Shown here piece after piece: positions 56,314-64,000 of a DNA stretch of 64,000 nt. Origin of the DNA: Alphaproteobacteria bacterium (GTDB lineage Bacteria > Pseudomonadota > Alphaproteobacteria > Caulobacterales > Aquidulcibacteraceae); NCBI GenBank assembly GCA_016124655.1, contig WGNI01000005.1:62001-126000 (forward strand), in the 5' to 3' direction. Within the stretch, counting starts at the first letter, position 1, and each line of letters begins with the position of its first letter. Both the position numbers and the translations under genes were made by a program. Below the pieces are notes generated by a model, which did no database searches, was not told where the DNA came from, and saw only the letters and a program-made list of their open reading frames with translations.

Positions 56314-57009
56314 TCAGGATTCGCGTTCGCGGTCATCTGCGCCGCTGCGCACAGCCGCAGCGTCGCCGAGAGTCGCGGTGCAGATGTTCCCGATCGCCGC
56401 GATCAGCCGCGACCGGCCCGCCGCATTGCGCACGCCGAAACCCGCCCAGTCCTGGTCCGCGTGCCGGTTGCGGATGGCGATGTAATGCACCGCCGCGCCC
56501 AGCAGGCTGAGCAGGGCATTGGCGTCCGCAGCCCGCGCATCCTCGCCCATGAGCTCCGGCAGATAGCGCGGCACGATCGTCTCCGCCCACGCGATACGAG
56601 CGCGATCGAGCGCATCGGTCAGTTCCGAGCGCTGCGCAGCCTCCCAGGCCAGGATTTCGCAGGTCACCGGCCGCCGCGACAGCGCCTCCGCGAAGTTCGA
56701 CAGGATGCGCGCCAACCGCTCAGCAAGCGGCAGCGCTGCGACAGCCCCGTCTTCGGTCACTTCCGCGACGCTCGGCCAATGCGCCGCGCTTGCAGCATAG
56801 GCTTCAAACAGGCCCGGCAGGCCGCCGAAATAGCGGCCCACCAGCATCGGATCGACGTCCGCCTCCCGCGCCACCGCGCGCACGCCCAGCGCGCCGAACC
56901 CCTCCCGCGCCAACAGGCTGCCGACCGCGGCTTTCAGCTTCGCCTCCGTCGCCTCGCGGTCACGCGTCTGCGCCGCGCGTTTCGGGGTATCGCCCACCTC
57001 GGCCTCCAT
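56314..57009 (-). CDS. TetR-family transcriptional regulator
   Basis: 231 aa. The N-terminal HTH (about residues 23-70: LKAAVGSLLAREGFGALGVRAVAREADVDPMLVGRYFGGLPGLFEAY) is TetR-like, and the C-terminal ligand-binding part is helical. It is divergent from the cupin gene, and three TCTACA-type palindromes fill the 112-bp gap, so it most likely represses both itself and the cupin operon. The ligand is unknown. Confidence 0.9.
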   Translation of the reverse strand: MEAEVGDTPKRAAQTRDREATEAKLKAAVGSLLAREGFGALGVRAVAREADVDPMLVGRYFGGLPGLFEAYAASAAHWPSVAEVTEDGAVAALPLAERLARILSNFAEALSRRPVTCEILAWEAAQRSELTDALDRARIAWAETIVPRYLPELMGEDARAADANALLSLLGAAVHYIAIRNRHADQDWAGFGVRNAAGRSRLIAAIGNICTATLGDAAAVRSGADDRERES

Positions 57010-57022
57010 GCGGATGAATATT

Positions 57023-57091
57023 TCTACATCTGTAGATATTGGCTTGCAATCAAAAATCTACACCTGTAGATCATAAATCTACAAGCGTAGA
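57023..57091. promoter_or_regulatory. Three tandem TetR-type operators
   Basis: TCTACATCTGTAGA (57023-57036), TCTACACCTGTAGA (57057-57070) and TCTACAAGCGTAGA (57078-57091). The first two are perfect dyads around a 2-nt centre and the third has one mismatch (C for T). Sites 2 and 3 start 21 bp apart (two helical turns), sites 1 and 2 start 34 bp apart. The region is AT-rich and lies between the divergent regulator and cupin genes. Confidence 0.88.
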
Positions 57092-57121
57092 CGAACGCCG
57101 CGCGACGCAAGGAGCCCAGCC

Positions 57122-57697
57122 ATGCACGACCACATGCCCGCGACCGAGCCGGAGAGGCTGGACAATCCCGCCACCGGCGAACGTGCCGACATCGAAACTT
57201 CGGCGCTTCGCGGCGCCGCCTGCACATCCATCCGCTTCACGCTGCCCGGCGGAGCCGACGGCGCGCCGCCGCATCGCCACCAGAGCTATGAAGAGACCTT
57301 CGCGGTTCTCGATGGCGTGCTGGAGCTGCGGCAAGGCGCGGACTTGGCGCCCAGGCTGCTGCGCGCCGGCGAATGCGTCACGATCAAGCGCGGCCAGTGG
57401 CATGCCTTCCGCAATGCAGCGGCCGCCCCGGTGACGTTCCGCACGGTCGTCGCCGGCGGCGCGGGCTTCGAGAAATTCATTCGCGCCTGGTACGGCCTCG
57501 GCCGCGACGGCCCGTTCGCCCGCGGGGCGCCGAGCAACCCTCTGCACCTCGCCTTGGCGTTGGACGCCGGCGACATCACCCTCATGGGACCGCCGCCGGC
57601 GCTGCAGCGCATCGTGCGCCGCGCGCTGGCGCGGCTCGCTCGCGCCTCCGGCGCTGACGTGGCGGTGACGCAGCATTGGGGCGCGGCGCATGTCTGA
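57122..57697 (+). CDS. Cupin-domain protein
   Basis: 191 aa. PPHRHQSYEETFAVLDGVLEL and CVTIKRGQWHAFRN are the two cupin motifs with a His-His-Glu...His metal set. The C-terminal third is helical and not part of the cupin. The start is 31 bp after the last operator. The reaction is unknown. It overlaps the following membrane-protein gene by 8 bp. Confidence 0.85.
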   Translation: MHDHMPATEPERLDNPATGERADIETSALRGAACTSIRFTLPGGADGAPPHRHQSYEETFAVLDGVLELRQGADLAPRLLRAGECVTIKRGQWHAFRNAAAAPVTFRTVVAGGAGFEKFIRAWYGLGRDGPFARGAPSNPLHLALALDAGDITLMGPPPALQRIVRRALARLARASGADVAVTQHWGAAHV

Positions 57698-58403
57698 CAT
57701 TGCGAACCAACGCCGCCCTTTGCTCGGCGCCGGCGCGATCGCGCTGGCGATTGGGTTCAACGCGCCGTACGCGCTGCTCGCGGCGACCTACAATTATCCC
57801 GCCATCCTGCGCCAGCCCGCCAGCGAAGCGCTGCACGCGTTTCATGCCGGCGGCCCGGATCTGATCTGGACCTGGTACGCCTTTGGCGTTTCGGCGCTGG
57901 CGCTGATCCCGCTGGCGATCGCGCTGTCGCTGACGCCCGCGCGCATCGCCCAACGGCCGGGTCTGGCGGTTGGCGCAGCCATCGCCGGCGCGCTCGCGGG
58001 CGCAATGCAGGCCGTTGGCTTGTTCCGCTGGACGTTTGTCGTGCCCGACCTCGCGCGTGTCCATGCCGATCCGGCTGAAAGCGACGCTGCGCGCGCAGCC
58101 GCCGAACACACATTCGCGGTCCTCAACGCCTATGGCGGCGTCGCAATCGGCGAACACCTGGGCCAGCTGCTCACTGCGCTCTTCGTGGCGCAACTCGCCG
58201 CGCTGCAAGGCTTCGAGCGCAGATTTGTCGCCGCGGCGCTGGGGCTTCTCACGGCGACGGCCATCGCCGCCGGTACGGGGGAGGCGCTGGCCCTCGCGCT
58301 TGGCCGATCTGGCGATCTCTTCTCGCTCTTCACTATCGCGGGCTTTGCTGGCCTGGCGCTGTGGCTCATCGCGACCGGCGTCGGGTTGCTTCGCGGCCGC
58401 TGA
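57690..58403 (+). CDS. Polytopic membrane protein of unknown function
   Basis: 237 aa with about six membrane helices (near 14-34, 62-82, 92-112, 150-172, 180-200 and 210-232). The first loop has YNYPAILRQPASEALHAFHAGG, reminiscent of the DUF4386-like proteins, but the family is not certain. It is coupled to the cupin gene by an 8-bp overlap and is the second gene of the TetR-controlled operon. Confidence 0.75.
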   Translation: MSDIANQRRPLLGAGAIALAIGFNAPYALLAATYNYPAILRQPASEALHAFHAGGPDLIWTWYAFGVSALALIPLAIALSLTPARIAQRPGLAVGAAIAGALAGAMQAVGLFRWTFVVPDLARVHADPAESDAARAAAEHTFAVLNAYGGVAIGEHLGQLLTALFVAQLAALQGFERRFVAAALGLLTATAIAAGTGEALALALGRSGDLFSLFTIAGFAGLALWLIATGVGLLRGR

Positions 58404-58441
58404 AATAATTTTCTCATCTCAAAACTGAAGAGACTTCCATC

Positions 58442-58828
58442 ATGAAACGCTTGCTTCTGCTCGCCGCCATCTTCATCATTTCACTCGCCGGCTGCGCGAC
58501 ACGTCCATCCGGCATCCGCGATCCGCAAGCATTTCGCGCCCAGGCCGAACGCGAAGTCATCGCCAGCGCCCGCGCACACACGGATATCGCCGCCTGCTTT
58601 CGCGATACCGCAGCGCTTCTGCCGATGACGGATTTGATCGAGGTCAGCCCCGCGCAGACCACCTATCGTCTGCGCGGGTTCGGCTACACCTTTGAGGAGA
58701 TCGACTTCGCAGCCGCGCCGGGCGGAAGCGCGATCACCGTCCTGCTGGCGCCAGGCGTCAATGCGCGCTGGCGGCGCGATTTCGCAAACGATCGTCTGGC
58801 GCCATTGCGCGCCTGCGCCGCTTCGTAA
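58442..58828 (+). CDS. Small lipoprotein of unknown function
   Basis: 128 aa. MKRLLLLAAIFIISLAGCATR is a lipoprotein signal (LAGC). The mature part has two cysteines (AACFRD, RACAAS) and no recognised domain. It starts 38 bp after the membrane protein and may be the third gene of the same operon. Confidence 0.75.
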   Translation: MKRLLLLAAIFIISLAGCATRPSGIRDPQAFRAQAEREVIASARAHTDIAACFRDTAALLPMTDLIEVSPAQTTYRLRGFGYTFEEIDFAAAPGGSAITVLLAPGVNARWRRDFANDRLAPLRACAAS

Positions 58829-58855
58829 TGCAGATCGCTGCGCGCGCCGCTTCGA

Positions 58856-60166
58856 TCAGCCCGCACGCGCGCGCAACCGCTCCGCCACTTGTCCTTGCTG
58901 CAGCAGCTCTAGCGCGCGATGCATCTGGTAGTCGTCGTCTTCCCGCCAATTTTCCGGCGGCATGTCGTCGGGCACATGCGGCGCGCGGCGTTCCGCGCCG
59001 TCTTCATTGGCCAGCGCATGCGGCAGGTCCGCTTCGCTCATCATCGACAACCGGCGCAGACGCTCCGGATCCATCCGCCGCGCGGCGACTTCCACGTCCG
59101 GCTCGATGCCCGCGCCCTGAATGGAGCGGCCAGCCGGCGTGTAATAGCGCGCCGTGGTCAAGCGCAGCGCGCCGTCGCGCCCGCCCTGCAGCGGAATCAC
59201 AGTCTGCACGGAGCCTTTGCCGAACGAGGTCGTCCCAACGATCAGCGCGCGATTACGATCCTGCAGCGCGCCGGCGACGATTTCCGACGCCGAAGCCGAG
59301 CCCGCATTGATCAGCACCACGATCGGCACATTCGCCATGTCGTCGCCGCGCCGCGCATTGTAGCGCTGCACGTCTTCCGCGCGGCGTCCGCGCGTGGAGA
59401 CCACTTCGCCGCCGTCAAGAAACGCGTCTGATACGTCAATCGCCTGATCCAGCAGGCCGCCGGGATTGTTGCGCAGATCGATCACCACGCCGCGCAGACG
59501 CCCGCCCGCCTGACGTTTGATGTTGCGGATTTGCTCCTGCAGCATCGCGCTGGTGCGCTCATTGAATTGCGACACGCGCAGCACGCCGATATCGCCTTCC
59601 ATCCGCGACGTGACCGAGCGCACGGAAATGATTTCCCGCGTCAGCGAAACGTCGAACGGCTCGACGTCTTCGCGCACCACCGTGACCGCGATCGTCGTGC
59701 CCACCGGCCCGCGCATTTGCGACACGGCTTCATTCAAAGTCAGGCCGACGATGGAGCGCCCGTCGATGGCGGTCAGATAATCGCCGGCTTGGATGCCCGC
59801 GCGGCTCGCCGGCGTGTCGTCGATCGGCGACATCACCTTCACCACGCCGTCCTCGGACGTGACCTCGATGCCCACGCCGCCATATTCGCCGCGCGTCTGC
59901 ACCTGCATGTCGCGGAAATCGTCCGGCGAGAGATACGTCGAGTGTGGGTCTAGCGATTGCAGCATGCCCTGGATGGCCGCCTGCATGATCTCAGCGTCAT
60001 TGACGTCGGTGACGTAGTCGGTTTCGACCCTGGCGAGGACATCGGCGAACAGCTCAAGCTGGCTGTAGACGTCGCGGCGCGGGGTATCGTTCTGCGACGA
60101 CCACGCCAGCGCGCCGACGCCCGCCGCCAACGCCACAACCGGGGCCGCAATCCAAGCAAAACGCAT
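58856..60166 (-). CDS. ctpA: S41 family carboxy-terminal processing peptidase CtpA
   Basis: 436 aa. A signal anchor (FAWIAAPVVALAAGVGALAWSS) is followed by an N-terminal helical domain, a PDZ domain (GGVGIEVTSEDGVVKVMSPIDDTPASRAGIQAGDYLTAIDG) and the protease core with the Ser/Lys dyad: GSASASEIVAG and SFGKGSVQT. A periplasmic tail-specific protease that processes envelope proteins; it forms part of a conserved cell-envelope group with EnvC. The start follows GAGGAG. Confidence 0.94.
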   Translation of the reverse strand: MRFAWIAAPVVALAAGVGALAWSSQNDTPRRDVYSQLELFADVLARVETDYVTDVNDAEIMQAAIQGMLQSLDPHSTYLSPDDFRDMQVQTRGEYGGVGIEVTSEDGVVKVMSPIDDTPASRAGIQAGDYLTAIDGRSIVGLTLNEAVSQMRGPVGTTIAVTVVREDVEPFDVSLTREIISVRSVTSRMEGDIGVLRVSQFNERTSAMLQEQIRNIKRQAGGRLRGVVIDLRNNPGGLLDQAIDVSDAFLDGGEVVSTRGRRAEDVQRYNARRGDDMANVPIVVLINAGSASASEIVAGALQDRNRALIVGTTSFGKGSVQTVIPLQGGRDGALRLTTARYYTPAGRSIQGAGIEPDVEVAARRMDPERLRRLSMMSEADLPHALANEDGAERRAPHVPDDMPPENWREDDDYQMHRALELLQQGQVAERLRARAG

Positions 60167-60259
60167 CCGCGTCACTCCTCGTCGGCGACTCCAGGGAGCC
60201 GCCGCCCACACCAGTTCAACCCGTCTCAGCCTGCGAACGCAAGCTCTTCCGATTCGCCC

Positions 60260-60308
60260 GGAGCGGTTCCCGAAAAGTGGGGATCGGTTTTCGGACGAGA
60301 ACCGCTCC
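60260..60308. repeat. Palindromic intergenic repeat
   Basis: GGAGCGGTTC (60260-60269) and GAACCGCTCC (60299-60308) form the outer arms; CCGAAAA and TTTTCGG form inner arms around GTGGGGATCGG. It resembles a widespread alphaproteobacterial palindrome built on GAAAAGTGGG and CGGTTTTC. Confidence 0.75.
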
Positions 60309-60320
60309 ATTCCCAAGTTT

Positions 60321-60367
60321 AGACCCGTTCCCGATTTGATTGACCCAATCAAATCGGGAACGGGTCT
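60321..60367. terminator. Perfect 22-bp hairpin at the end of envC
   Basis: AGACCCGTTCCCGATTTGAT and onward (60321-60342) is an exact inverted repeat of 60346-60367 around a 3-nt loop. Its last bases overlap the envC stop codon. No T-tract follows on the minus strand, so it may block RNases or act as a factor-dependent terminator between envC and ctpA. It is part of a repeat pair with the adjacent 60260-60308 palindrome. Confidence 0.7.
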
Positions 60368-61460
60368 ACCCAGTCCGCCTGTTGGCGGTTTGCGTTGCAG
60401 CCAGCCAGCGGCCGGGATCGACCGGCTGACCGTCGCGCCGCACTTCAACATAGAGCTCGGGCGAAGTCACAGTAGATGACATTACGCCGACAGTTTGGCC
60501 GGCGCTGATCCGCGCCCCGGTTTGGGCGCGCACGCTGTCCATCCCGGTCAGCACAAGCGCGTGCCCGCCGGAGAGATTGAGGATCAAGACGTCGCCATAG
60601 CCGCGGAACGGCCCGGAATAGGCGACTTCGCCATCCGCGGGCGCGACGACGGCGGCCCCGGGCGCGGTGCGCAGGGTGACGCCCTGGGCCCGCAGGCCTG
60701 CCGCGGCGGTTTCGCCGTACTGGCGCACCACGTCCGCGCGGGCGGGAGACAGGATCGGGCGCAGCGAAGAGGCGGCGATCGCCGCCGCCGGCGCGCGCTG
60801 CGGGCGCTGCGCCGAGGCTTGCTGGGTGCGCGCCCGGCGCCGGGCCGCGGCCGCGTCCGCCACGCGCCGTTCGGCGGCGCGCAGGTCGGCGGCCAATTGC
60901 GTGCGCTGCGCCTGCTGGGCGCTGATATCGGTCTGCAAGGACGCCAGCTGCGCTTGCAGCGCCGTATTGCGGGCGACCAGCGCATCCTGCGCCGCCGCGA
61001 GCGCAGCGCGCTCTTGGGCCAACGCATCGGCCTCGCGCCGGCGCTGCGCCGCGCGCGACACCGCGTCTGCGGAAATCAGCTGTGCGGTCGCCCCGGCCCG
61101 GCGGGCGTCGCGGCCGCCGCGCTGGGCGAAAATCTGAGCGATCACCAGCGCCTCAACGGCGTCGCGATCCGTGATGCGCGCAGCGGTGGCTGCGTCCTGC
61201 TGACCCTCCAGCGCGGCCAGTCGGTCGTGCAGGGCGGTCGCTTCCGCGCGCAGGACATGAGCTTCAGCGGTAATGGCTTCCGCGCGGGTCTGCAGCGCCC
61301 GAAGATCCCGATCGGCGGCGGCGATTTCGCGGCGCAGCGTGCGCGGCGAAGCATCCGTTGCACGGTTTTGCGCGATGGCGGCGTCCTGAGACGCCAACGC
61401 CAGCGCCGCGCACAGAAGCGCAGCGGTCCCGGCGCGACCGCGGAGAATGCCCATGACCAT
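60366..61460 (-). CDS. envC: Murein hydrolase activator EnvC family protein
   Basis: 364 aa. Signal peptide, a long coiled coil (about residues 40-215), then a degenerate LytM (M23) domain: LRTAPGAAVVAPADGEVAYSGPFRGYGDVLILNLSGGHALVLTGM...PELYVEVRRDGQPVDPGRWL. Several M23 metal ligands are missing, as in EnvC and NlpD, which activate amidases at division instead of cutting peptidoglycan. It starts 18 bp after rlmH. Confidence 0.9.
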   Translation of the reverse strand: MVMGILRGRAGTAALLCAALALASQDAAIAQNRATDASPRTLRREIAAADRDLRALQTRAEAITAEAHVLRAEATALHDRLAALEGQQDAATAARITDRDAVEALVIAQIFAQRGGRDARRAGATAQLISADAVSRAAQRRREADALAQERAALAAAQDALVARNTALQAQLASLQTDISAQQAQRTQLAADLRAAERRVADAAAARRRARTQQASAQRPQRAPAAAIAASSLRPILSPARADVVRQYGETAAAGLRAQGVTLRTAPGAAVVAPADGEVAYSGPFRGYGDVLILNLSGGHALVLTGMDSVRAQTGARISAGQTVGVMSSTVTSPELYVEVRRDGQPVDPGRWLAATQTANRRTG

Positions 61461-61478
61461 AACCCTTGTCCGGAATCT

Positions 61479-61949
61479 TCAGTCCCGGTGGTACGGAGCA
61501 TGCCCTAAAATGGTCACTGCACGGTAAAGTTGCTCCGCCAAAAGCACCCGGACCAGCCGGTGCGGCCAGGTCTGGCGGCCAAACGCCAGCTTTTCGTCGG
61601 CCTGGTCTTTCAGCGTCTGCGCCGCCCCGTCGGCTCCGCCGATCCAGAAGCACAGCTCCGGGGTCCCCCCGTCGCGCCAGGCCGCCAGCTTTTCGGCGAG
61701 CTGGCGCGAACTCCATTCCGCGCCCCGCTCGTCGAGCAGCACCGTGCGCGCAGCCGGCGCGGTCGCGGCCAGGATAAGGCCGGCTTCCTTGCGGGAATCC
61801 GACGGCGGCTTGGCTTCGCGCTCAATGGCCTCGAAGCCGGTCAGCCCGAGGCTTCGGCCTCCGGCGCGGGCGCGTGTCAGGTAATCTTCCGTCAACGCCG
61901 CTTCGGGTCCGCCCTTGAGGCGGCCAATGGCGACGATGGCGATGCGCAT
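61479..61949 (-). CDS. rlmH: 23S rRNA (pseudouridine1915-N3)-methyltransferase RlmH
   Basis: 156 aa SPOUT methyltransferase. FWIGGADGAAQTL and the C-terminal LLAEQLYRAVTILGHAPYHRD are diagnostic. It methylates pseudouridine 1915 in helix 69 of the large subunit. 10 bp after rsfS. Confidence 0.96.
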   Translation of the reverse strand: MRIAIVAIGRLKGGPEAALTEDYLTRARAGGRSLGLTGFEAIEREAKPPSDSRKEAGLILAATAPAARTVLLDERGAEWSSRQLAEKLAAWRDGGTPELCFWIGGADGAAQTLKDQADEKLAFGRQTWPHRLVRVLLAEQLYRAVTILGHAPYHRD

Positions 61950-61959
61950 GGAGCGGCGG

Positions 61960-62400
61960 TCAGGACGCCATGCTGGCGGCGGGCGCCGACGCCCAGATCC
62001 GCTCGATATTGTAGAACGCGCGCACTTCAGGCCGGAACAGGTGAACGATCACGTCGCCGGCGTCGACCAGCACCCAATCGCAGTGCGGCAGGCCTTCGAC
62101 CCTGACCTGGCGCACGCCTGCATCCTTCAGCTTTCGCATGACATGATCGGCCAGCGCGCCGACATGGCGCTGCGATCGCCCGGAGGCGATGACGATTTTG
62201 TCGGCGACGGAGGATTTGCCCCGGATGTCGATGGCGACGATGTCCTCGGCCTTGTCTTCATCAAGGGAGGTGAGGATGACCTCGGCCGCCGCATCAGCGT
62301 CGGGGGCGGGCGAGGGGGGCGCAACGCGTCCAACGGAGGGGCCCGTCGGGGCGGCAGGGTGTTCGCTCAGCGCAGTCGTCCTTTCATGCTGGTTAAGCAC
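61960..62400 (-). CDS. rsfS: Ribosome silencing factor RsfS
   Basis: 146 aa. The core KAEDIVAIDIRGKSSVADKIVIASGRSQRHVGALADHVMRKLKDAG...CDWVLVDAGDVIVHLFRPEVRAFYNIERIW is RsfS, which binds L14 and blocks subunit joining in starvation. The predicted GTG start gives a non-conserved Pro/Ala-rich 40-residue N-terminus; a start nearer the core is possible. Confidence 0.94.
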   Translation of the reverse strand: MLNQHERTTALSEHPAAPTGPSVGRVAPPSPAPDADAAAEVILTSLDEDKAEDIVAIDIRGKSSVADKIVIASGRSQRHVGALADHVMRKLKDAGVRQVRVEGLPHCDWVLVDAGDVIVHLFRPEVRAFYNIERIWASAPAASMAS

Positions 62401-62451
62401 GCAATCTACCAGCCCCGCGGCGACTTGGCCACATTGCGCCCGCGAAGGCGC

Positions 62452-63075
62452 TTACGCCTTCACTTGCGCCATGATCGCGAGCGGCCGTCCCTCGGGATCC
62501 GCGAAGAACGCCATCCATTCTTCCGTCCCGTCCTCGTGGCGATGAATCATGTGCGGCGCGTCGATGAACGTGATGTCGCGTGCGCGCAGCGCGTCATACG
62601 CTGCGTCAATGTCGGGTACGCGAAAATACAGGATCGATTCCGCGCGATCCGTGATGTCGCCGGCGGATAGAAACAGGCGCACGCCGCCGCAATCAAAGAA
62701 GGCGAGATCGCCGAACGAATAAAGATGCGTCAGCCCCAATGCGTCGCGATACCACACGCGCGCGCCGTCGATGTCGCGCACGGTGCGCGCGATTTGTCCC
62801 ACAGGTCCGAGGGCGAGTTCGCCGGTCATGACGGTTTCCTTTCCATGCAGCGCCGAATCCTTCGCCGCGCCGCGCCAATGGCGCAATTGCGCGCGGCTCG
62901 TCAGACCGAGCTTCGCGAGCGCGTTCGCCGCGTGATACTTGACGGCGTCCACGCTGATGCCGCGGCGCGCCGCGATCTCGCGGCTGGTCATGCCGTGACG
63001 GATCGCGTTGACGATCCGCCACTCGCCTGGCGTCAGGATGTCGTCATGCGGAGGACGTCCGCGCGTGCTGGTCAT
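62452..63075 (-). CDS. LuxR-type HTH fused to a VOC (glyoxalase-fold) domain
   Basis: 207 aa. Residues about 14-68 form a GerE/LuxR HTH (LTPGEWRIVNAIRHGMTSREIAARRGISVDAVKYHAANALAKLGLTSR). Residues about 85-207 form a VOC domain (VGQIARTVRDIDGARVWYRDALGL ... YFRVPDIDAAYDALRARDITF ... FFADPEGRPLAIMAQ). The VOC part may act as a small-molecule sensor for the HTH or be an enzyme. Inserted between rsfS and nadD, genes that are usually close neighbours. Confidence 0.88.
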   Translation of the reverse strand: MTSTRGRPPHDDILTPGEWRIVNAIRHGMTSREIAARRGISVDAVKYHAANALAKLGLTSRAQLRHWRGAAKDSALHGKETVMTGELALGPVGQIARTVRDIDGARVWYRDALGLTHLYSFGDLAFFDCGGVRLFLSAGDITDRAESILYFRVPDIDAAYDALRARDITFIDAPHMIHRHEDGTEEWMAFFADPEGRPLAIMAQVKA

Positions 63076-63085
63076 GGGCGCGTCC

Positions 63086-63715
63086 TTATCCTGCGCCAGG
63101 CCGATTTACCCTCCCCCTGCGCAACGCGGTGGAGGAGGTGGGATCGAACCGCGCCGGCAGAAACGCCCACGCCGGCGCTTGGCGATCGGCCAGCGCGCGC
63201 GCGGCGGAATTGGAAAGGCGCGCTTGCGCAAACCGCACGAACGGCTTGGCGGTAAGCGCGCGCGGACCGCTCAACGGGCGAGAGACGATTGCAATCGGCG
63301 CCGCGGCCAAGATCTCGCCCCAGCGCCGCCATTTGCGGAAACTGGAAAGATTGTCAGCGCCCATCAGCCACACGAAACGCACGCCCGGATAAGCGCGCCG
63401 GAGCGCGCCGAGCGTATCAGCGGTGTAGCGCAGGCCCCAGCGGCTTTCGAGATCGGTGACGACCATGCGCCGCCCGCGCGCAGCCGTGCGCGCGCTCGCC
63501 AATCGGTCCTGCAGCGGCGAACTTTCTGGCTTCAGCGGATTTTGCGGCGAAACCAGCCACCACACCTGATGCAGGCCCAGCCGCTTCAGCGCTTCTTCCG
63601 CGACATGCGCATGCCCGCTATGGGCGGGATCGAACGACCCGCCAAGCAGCCCGACGCGCATGCCGGGATATGCGCGCGGCAGGCCTGTGCGATTTGAGCG
63701 CGCGGCAAGCGTCAA
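63086..63715 (-). CDS. nadD: Nicotinate-nucleotide adenylyltransferase
   Basis: 209 aa. [19 protein letters not shown] (HxGH-type T/HxGH motif), [19 protein letters not shown] and the C-terminal TSSTALR are diagnostic; the SSTALR end usually reads SSTxIR. It makes deamido-NAD. A predicted TTG start overlaps the proA stop by 4 bp; ATG at 63661 is the alternative, but the [12 protein letters not shown] context suggests the longer form, as in other alphaproteobacteria. Confidence 0.95.
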   Translation of the reverse strand: MTLAARSNRTGLPRAYPGMRVGLLGGSFDPAHSGHAHVAEEALKRLGLHQVWWLVSPQNPLKPESSPLQDRLASARTAARGRRMVVTDLESRWGLRYTADTLGALRRAYPGVRFVWLMGADNLSSFRKWRRWGEILAAAPIAIVSRPLSGPRALTAKPFVRFAQARLSNSAARALADRQAPAWAFLPARFDPTSSTALRRGRVNRPGAG

Positions 63716-64000
63716 GGGCGCGTCTGCCCCGTTCCGCGCACGATGTATTTAAACGTCGTCAATTGCTCCGCGCCCACCGGGCCGCGCGCATGCATGCGCC
63801 CCGTGGCGATGCCGATCTCGCCGCCGAAGCCGAATTCCCCGCCGTCGGCGTATTGCGTCGAGGCGTTGTGCAGCACGATCGCGCTGTCGACGGTGTTGAG
63901 GAACATTTCCGCGGCCGCGGCGTCCTCGGTGACGATCGCATCGGTGTGGCCGGAGCCGTACTCCGCGATATGCGCCATGGCGTGCTCAACGCCTTCAACC
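63712..64000 (-). CDS. proA: Gamma-glutamyl phosphate reductase ProA (5' end outside window)
   Basis: The visible C-terminal 95 residues ([78 protein letters not shown]) are the conserved end of ProA, which reduces gamma-glutamyl phosphate to glutamate semialdehyde in proline synthesis. The frame is open to the window edge. Overlaps nadD by 4 bp. Confidence 0.97.
   Translation of the reverse strand, partial: VEGVEHAMAHIAEYGSGHTDAIVTEDAAAAEMFLNTVDSAIVLHNASTQYADGGEFGFGGEIGIATGRMHARGPVGAEQLTTFKYIVRGTGQTRP

Overview
The window is a dense, high-GC stretch (about 95% coding) of an alphaproteobacterial chromosome. Several blocks match gene orders common in that class: bolA / J-domain / cobS...cobT / phytase-like esterase / rpmB; SUV3-like helicase / S4 protein / fdxA...carD...rpoH; atpHAGDC; and proA-nadD-rsfS-rlmH-envC-ctpA...deacetylase-rppH. 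An RpoH2-type sigma factor, MmcB, TonB-dependent receptors and a consensus EcfG promoter fit a Caulobacterales / Hyphomonadaceae-like organism. This is inferred from protein character and synteny; no species is claimed and there is no rRNA in the window.

Layout. 1-9.3 kb: 3' part of a CYP153-type alkane/fatty-acid P450, a secreted gluzincin-like protease with repeats, gyrB, an acyl-CoA synthetase, the RNA 2',3'-cyclic phosphodiesterase ThpR, small envelope proteins and a minimal zinc protease. 9.3-9.6 kb: a 315-bp MITE-like element with perfect 21-bp ends. 9.7-16.4 kb: an HtrA-type protease, a VOC protein, a diiron ferritin-like oxygenase with a perfect palindrome in its promoter region, a BaiN/HI0933 flavoprotein, a lipoprotein under a consensus EcfG promoter, mmcB and an acyl-CoA dehydrogenase.

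16.4-25.4 kb: BolA, a J-domain protein and the cobaltochelatase subunits CobS and CobT. These two are separated by three extra genes, including a Uma2 nuclease with a duplicated N-terminus. Then come a phytase-like lipoprotein, L28, a response regulator whose receiver lacks the phospho-Asp, and a DUF3108 protein. 25.4-26.0 kb is a non-coding cluster of hairpin repeats.

26.0-39.2 kb: helicase, S4, ferredoxin, a glycine-zipper protein, a GNAT enzyme, a siderophore-type receptor with a Fur-like operator, CarD, the RpoH2-type sigma, a Pro/Ala-rich peptide, a large TonB-dependent receptor, a nuclease-like lipoprotein and tRNA-Arg(CCT).

39.2-46.7 kb: the most unusual gene of the window, a two-TM protein with two Rossmann (TrkA-N/RCK-like) domains and a C-terminal ryanodine-receptor (RyR) domain. 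It is followed by a GFA protein, SelO, a lipoprotein, an SDR and an MHS-type transporter. 46.9-52.6 kb: atpHAGDC with ohr inserted between atpG and atpD, and a small monooxygenase-like gene between atpD and atpC.

52.6-64.0 kb: a metallophosphoesterase, an alpha/beta hydrolase, RppH, a divergent polysaccharide deacetylase, a TetR/cupin/membrane-protein cassette controlled by three tandem TCTACA-type palindromes, then CtpA, EnvC, RlmH, RsfS, a LuxR-HTH/VOC fusion, NadD and the 3' part of ProA. No CRISPR array, prophage or complete IS is visible. The best candidates for something undescribed are the 2TM-Rossmann-RyR protein, the TetR-cupin cassette with its operator array, and the HTH-VOC fusion.
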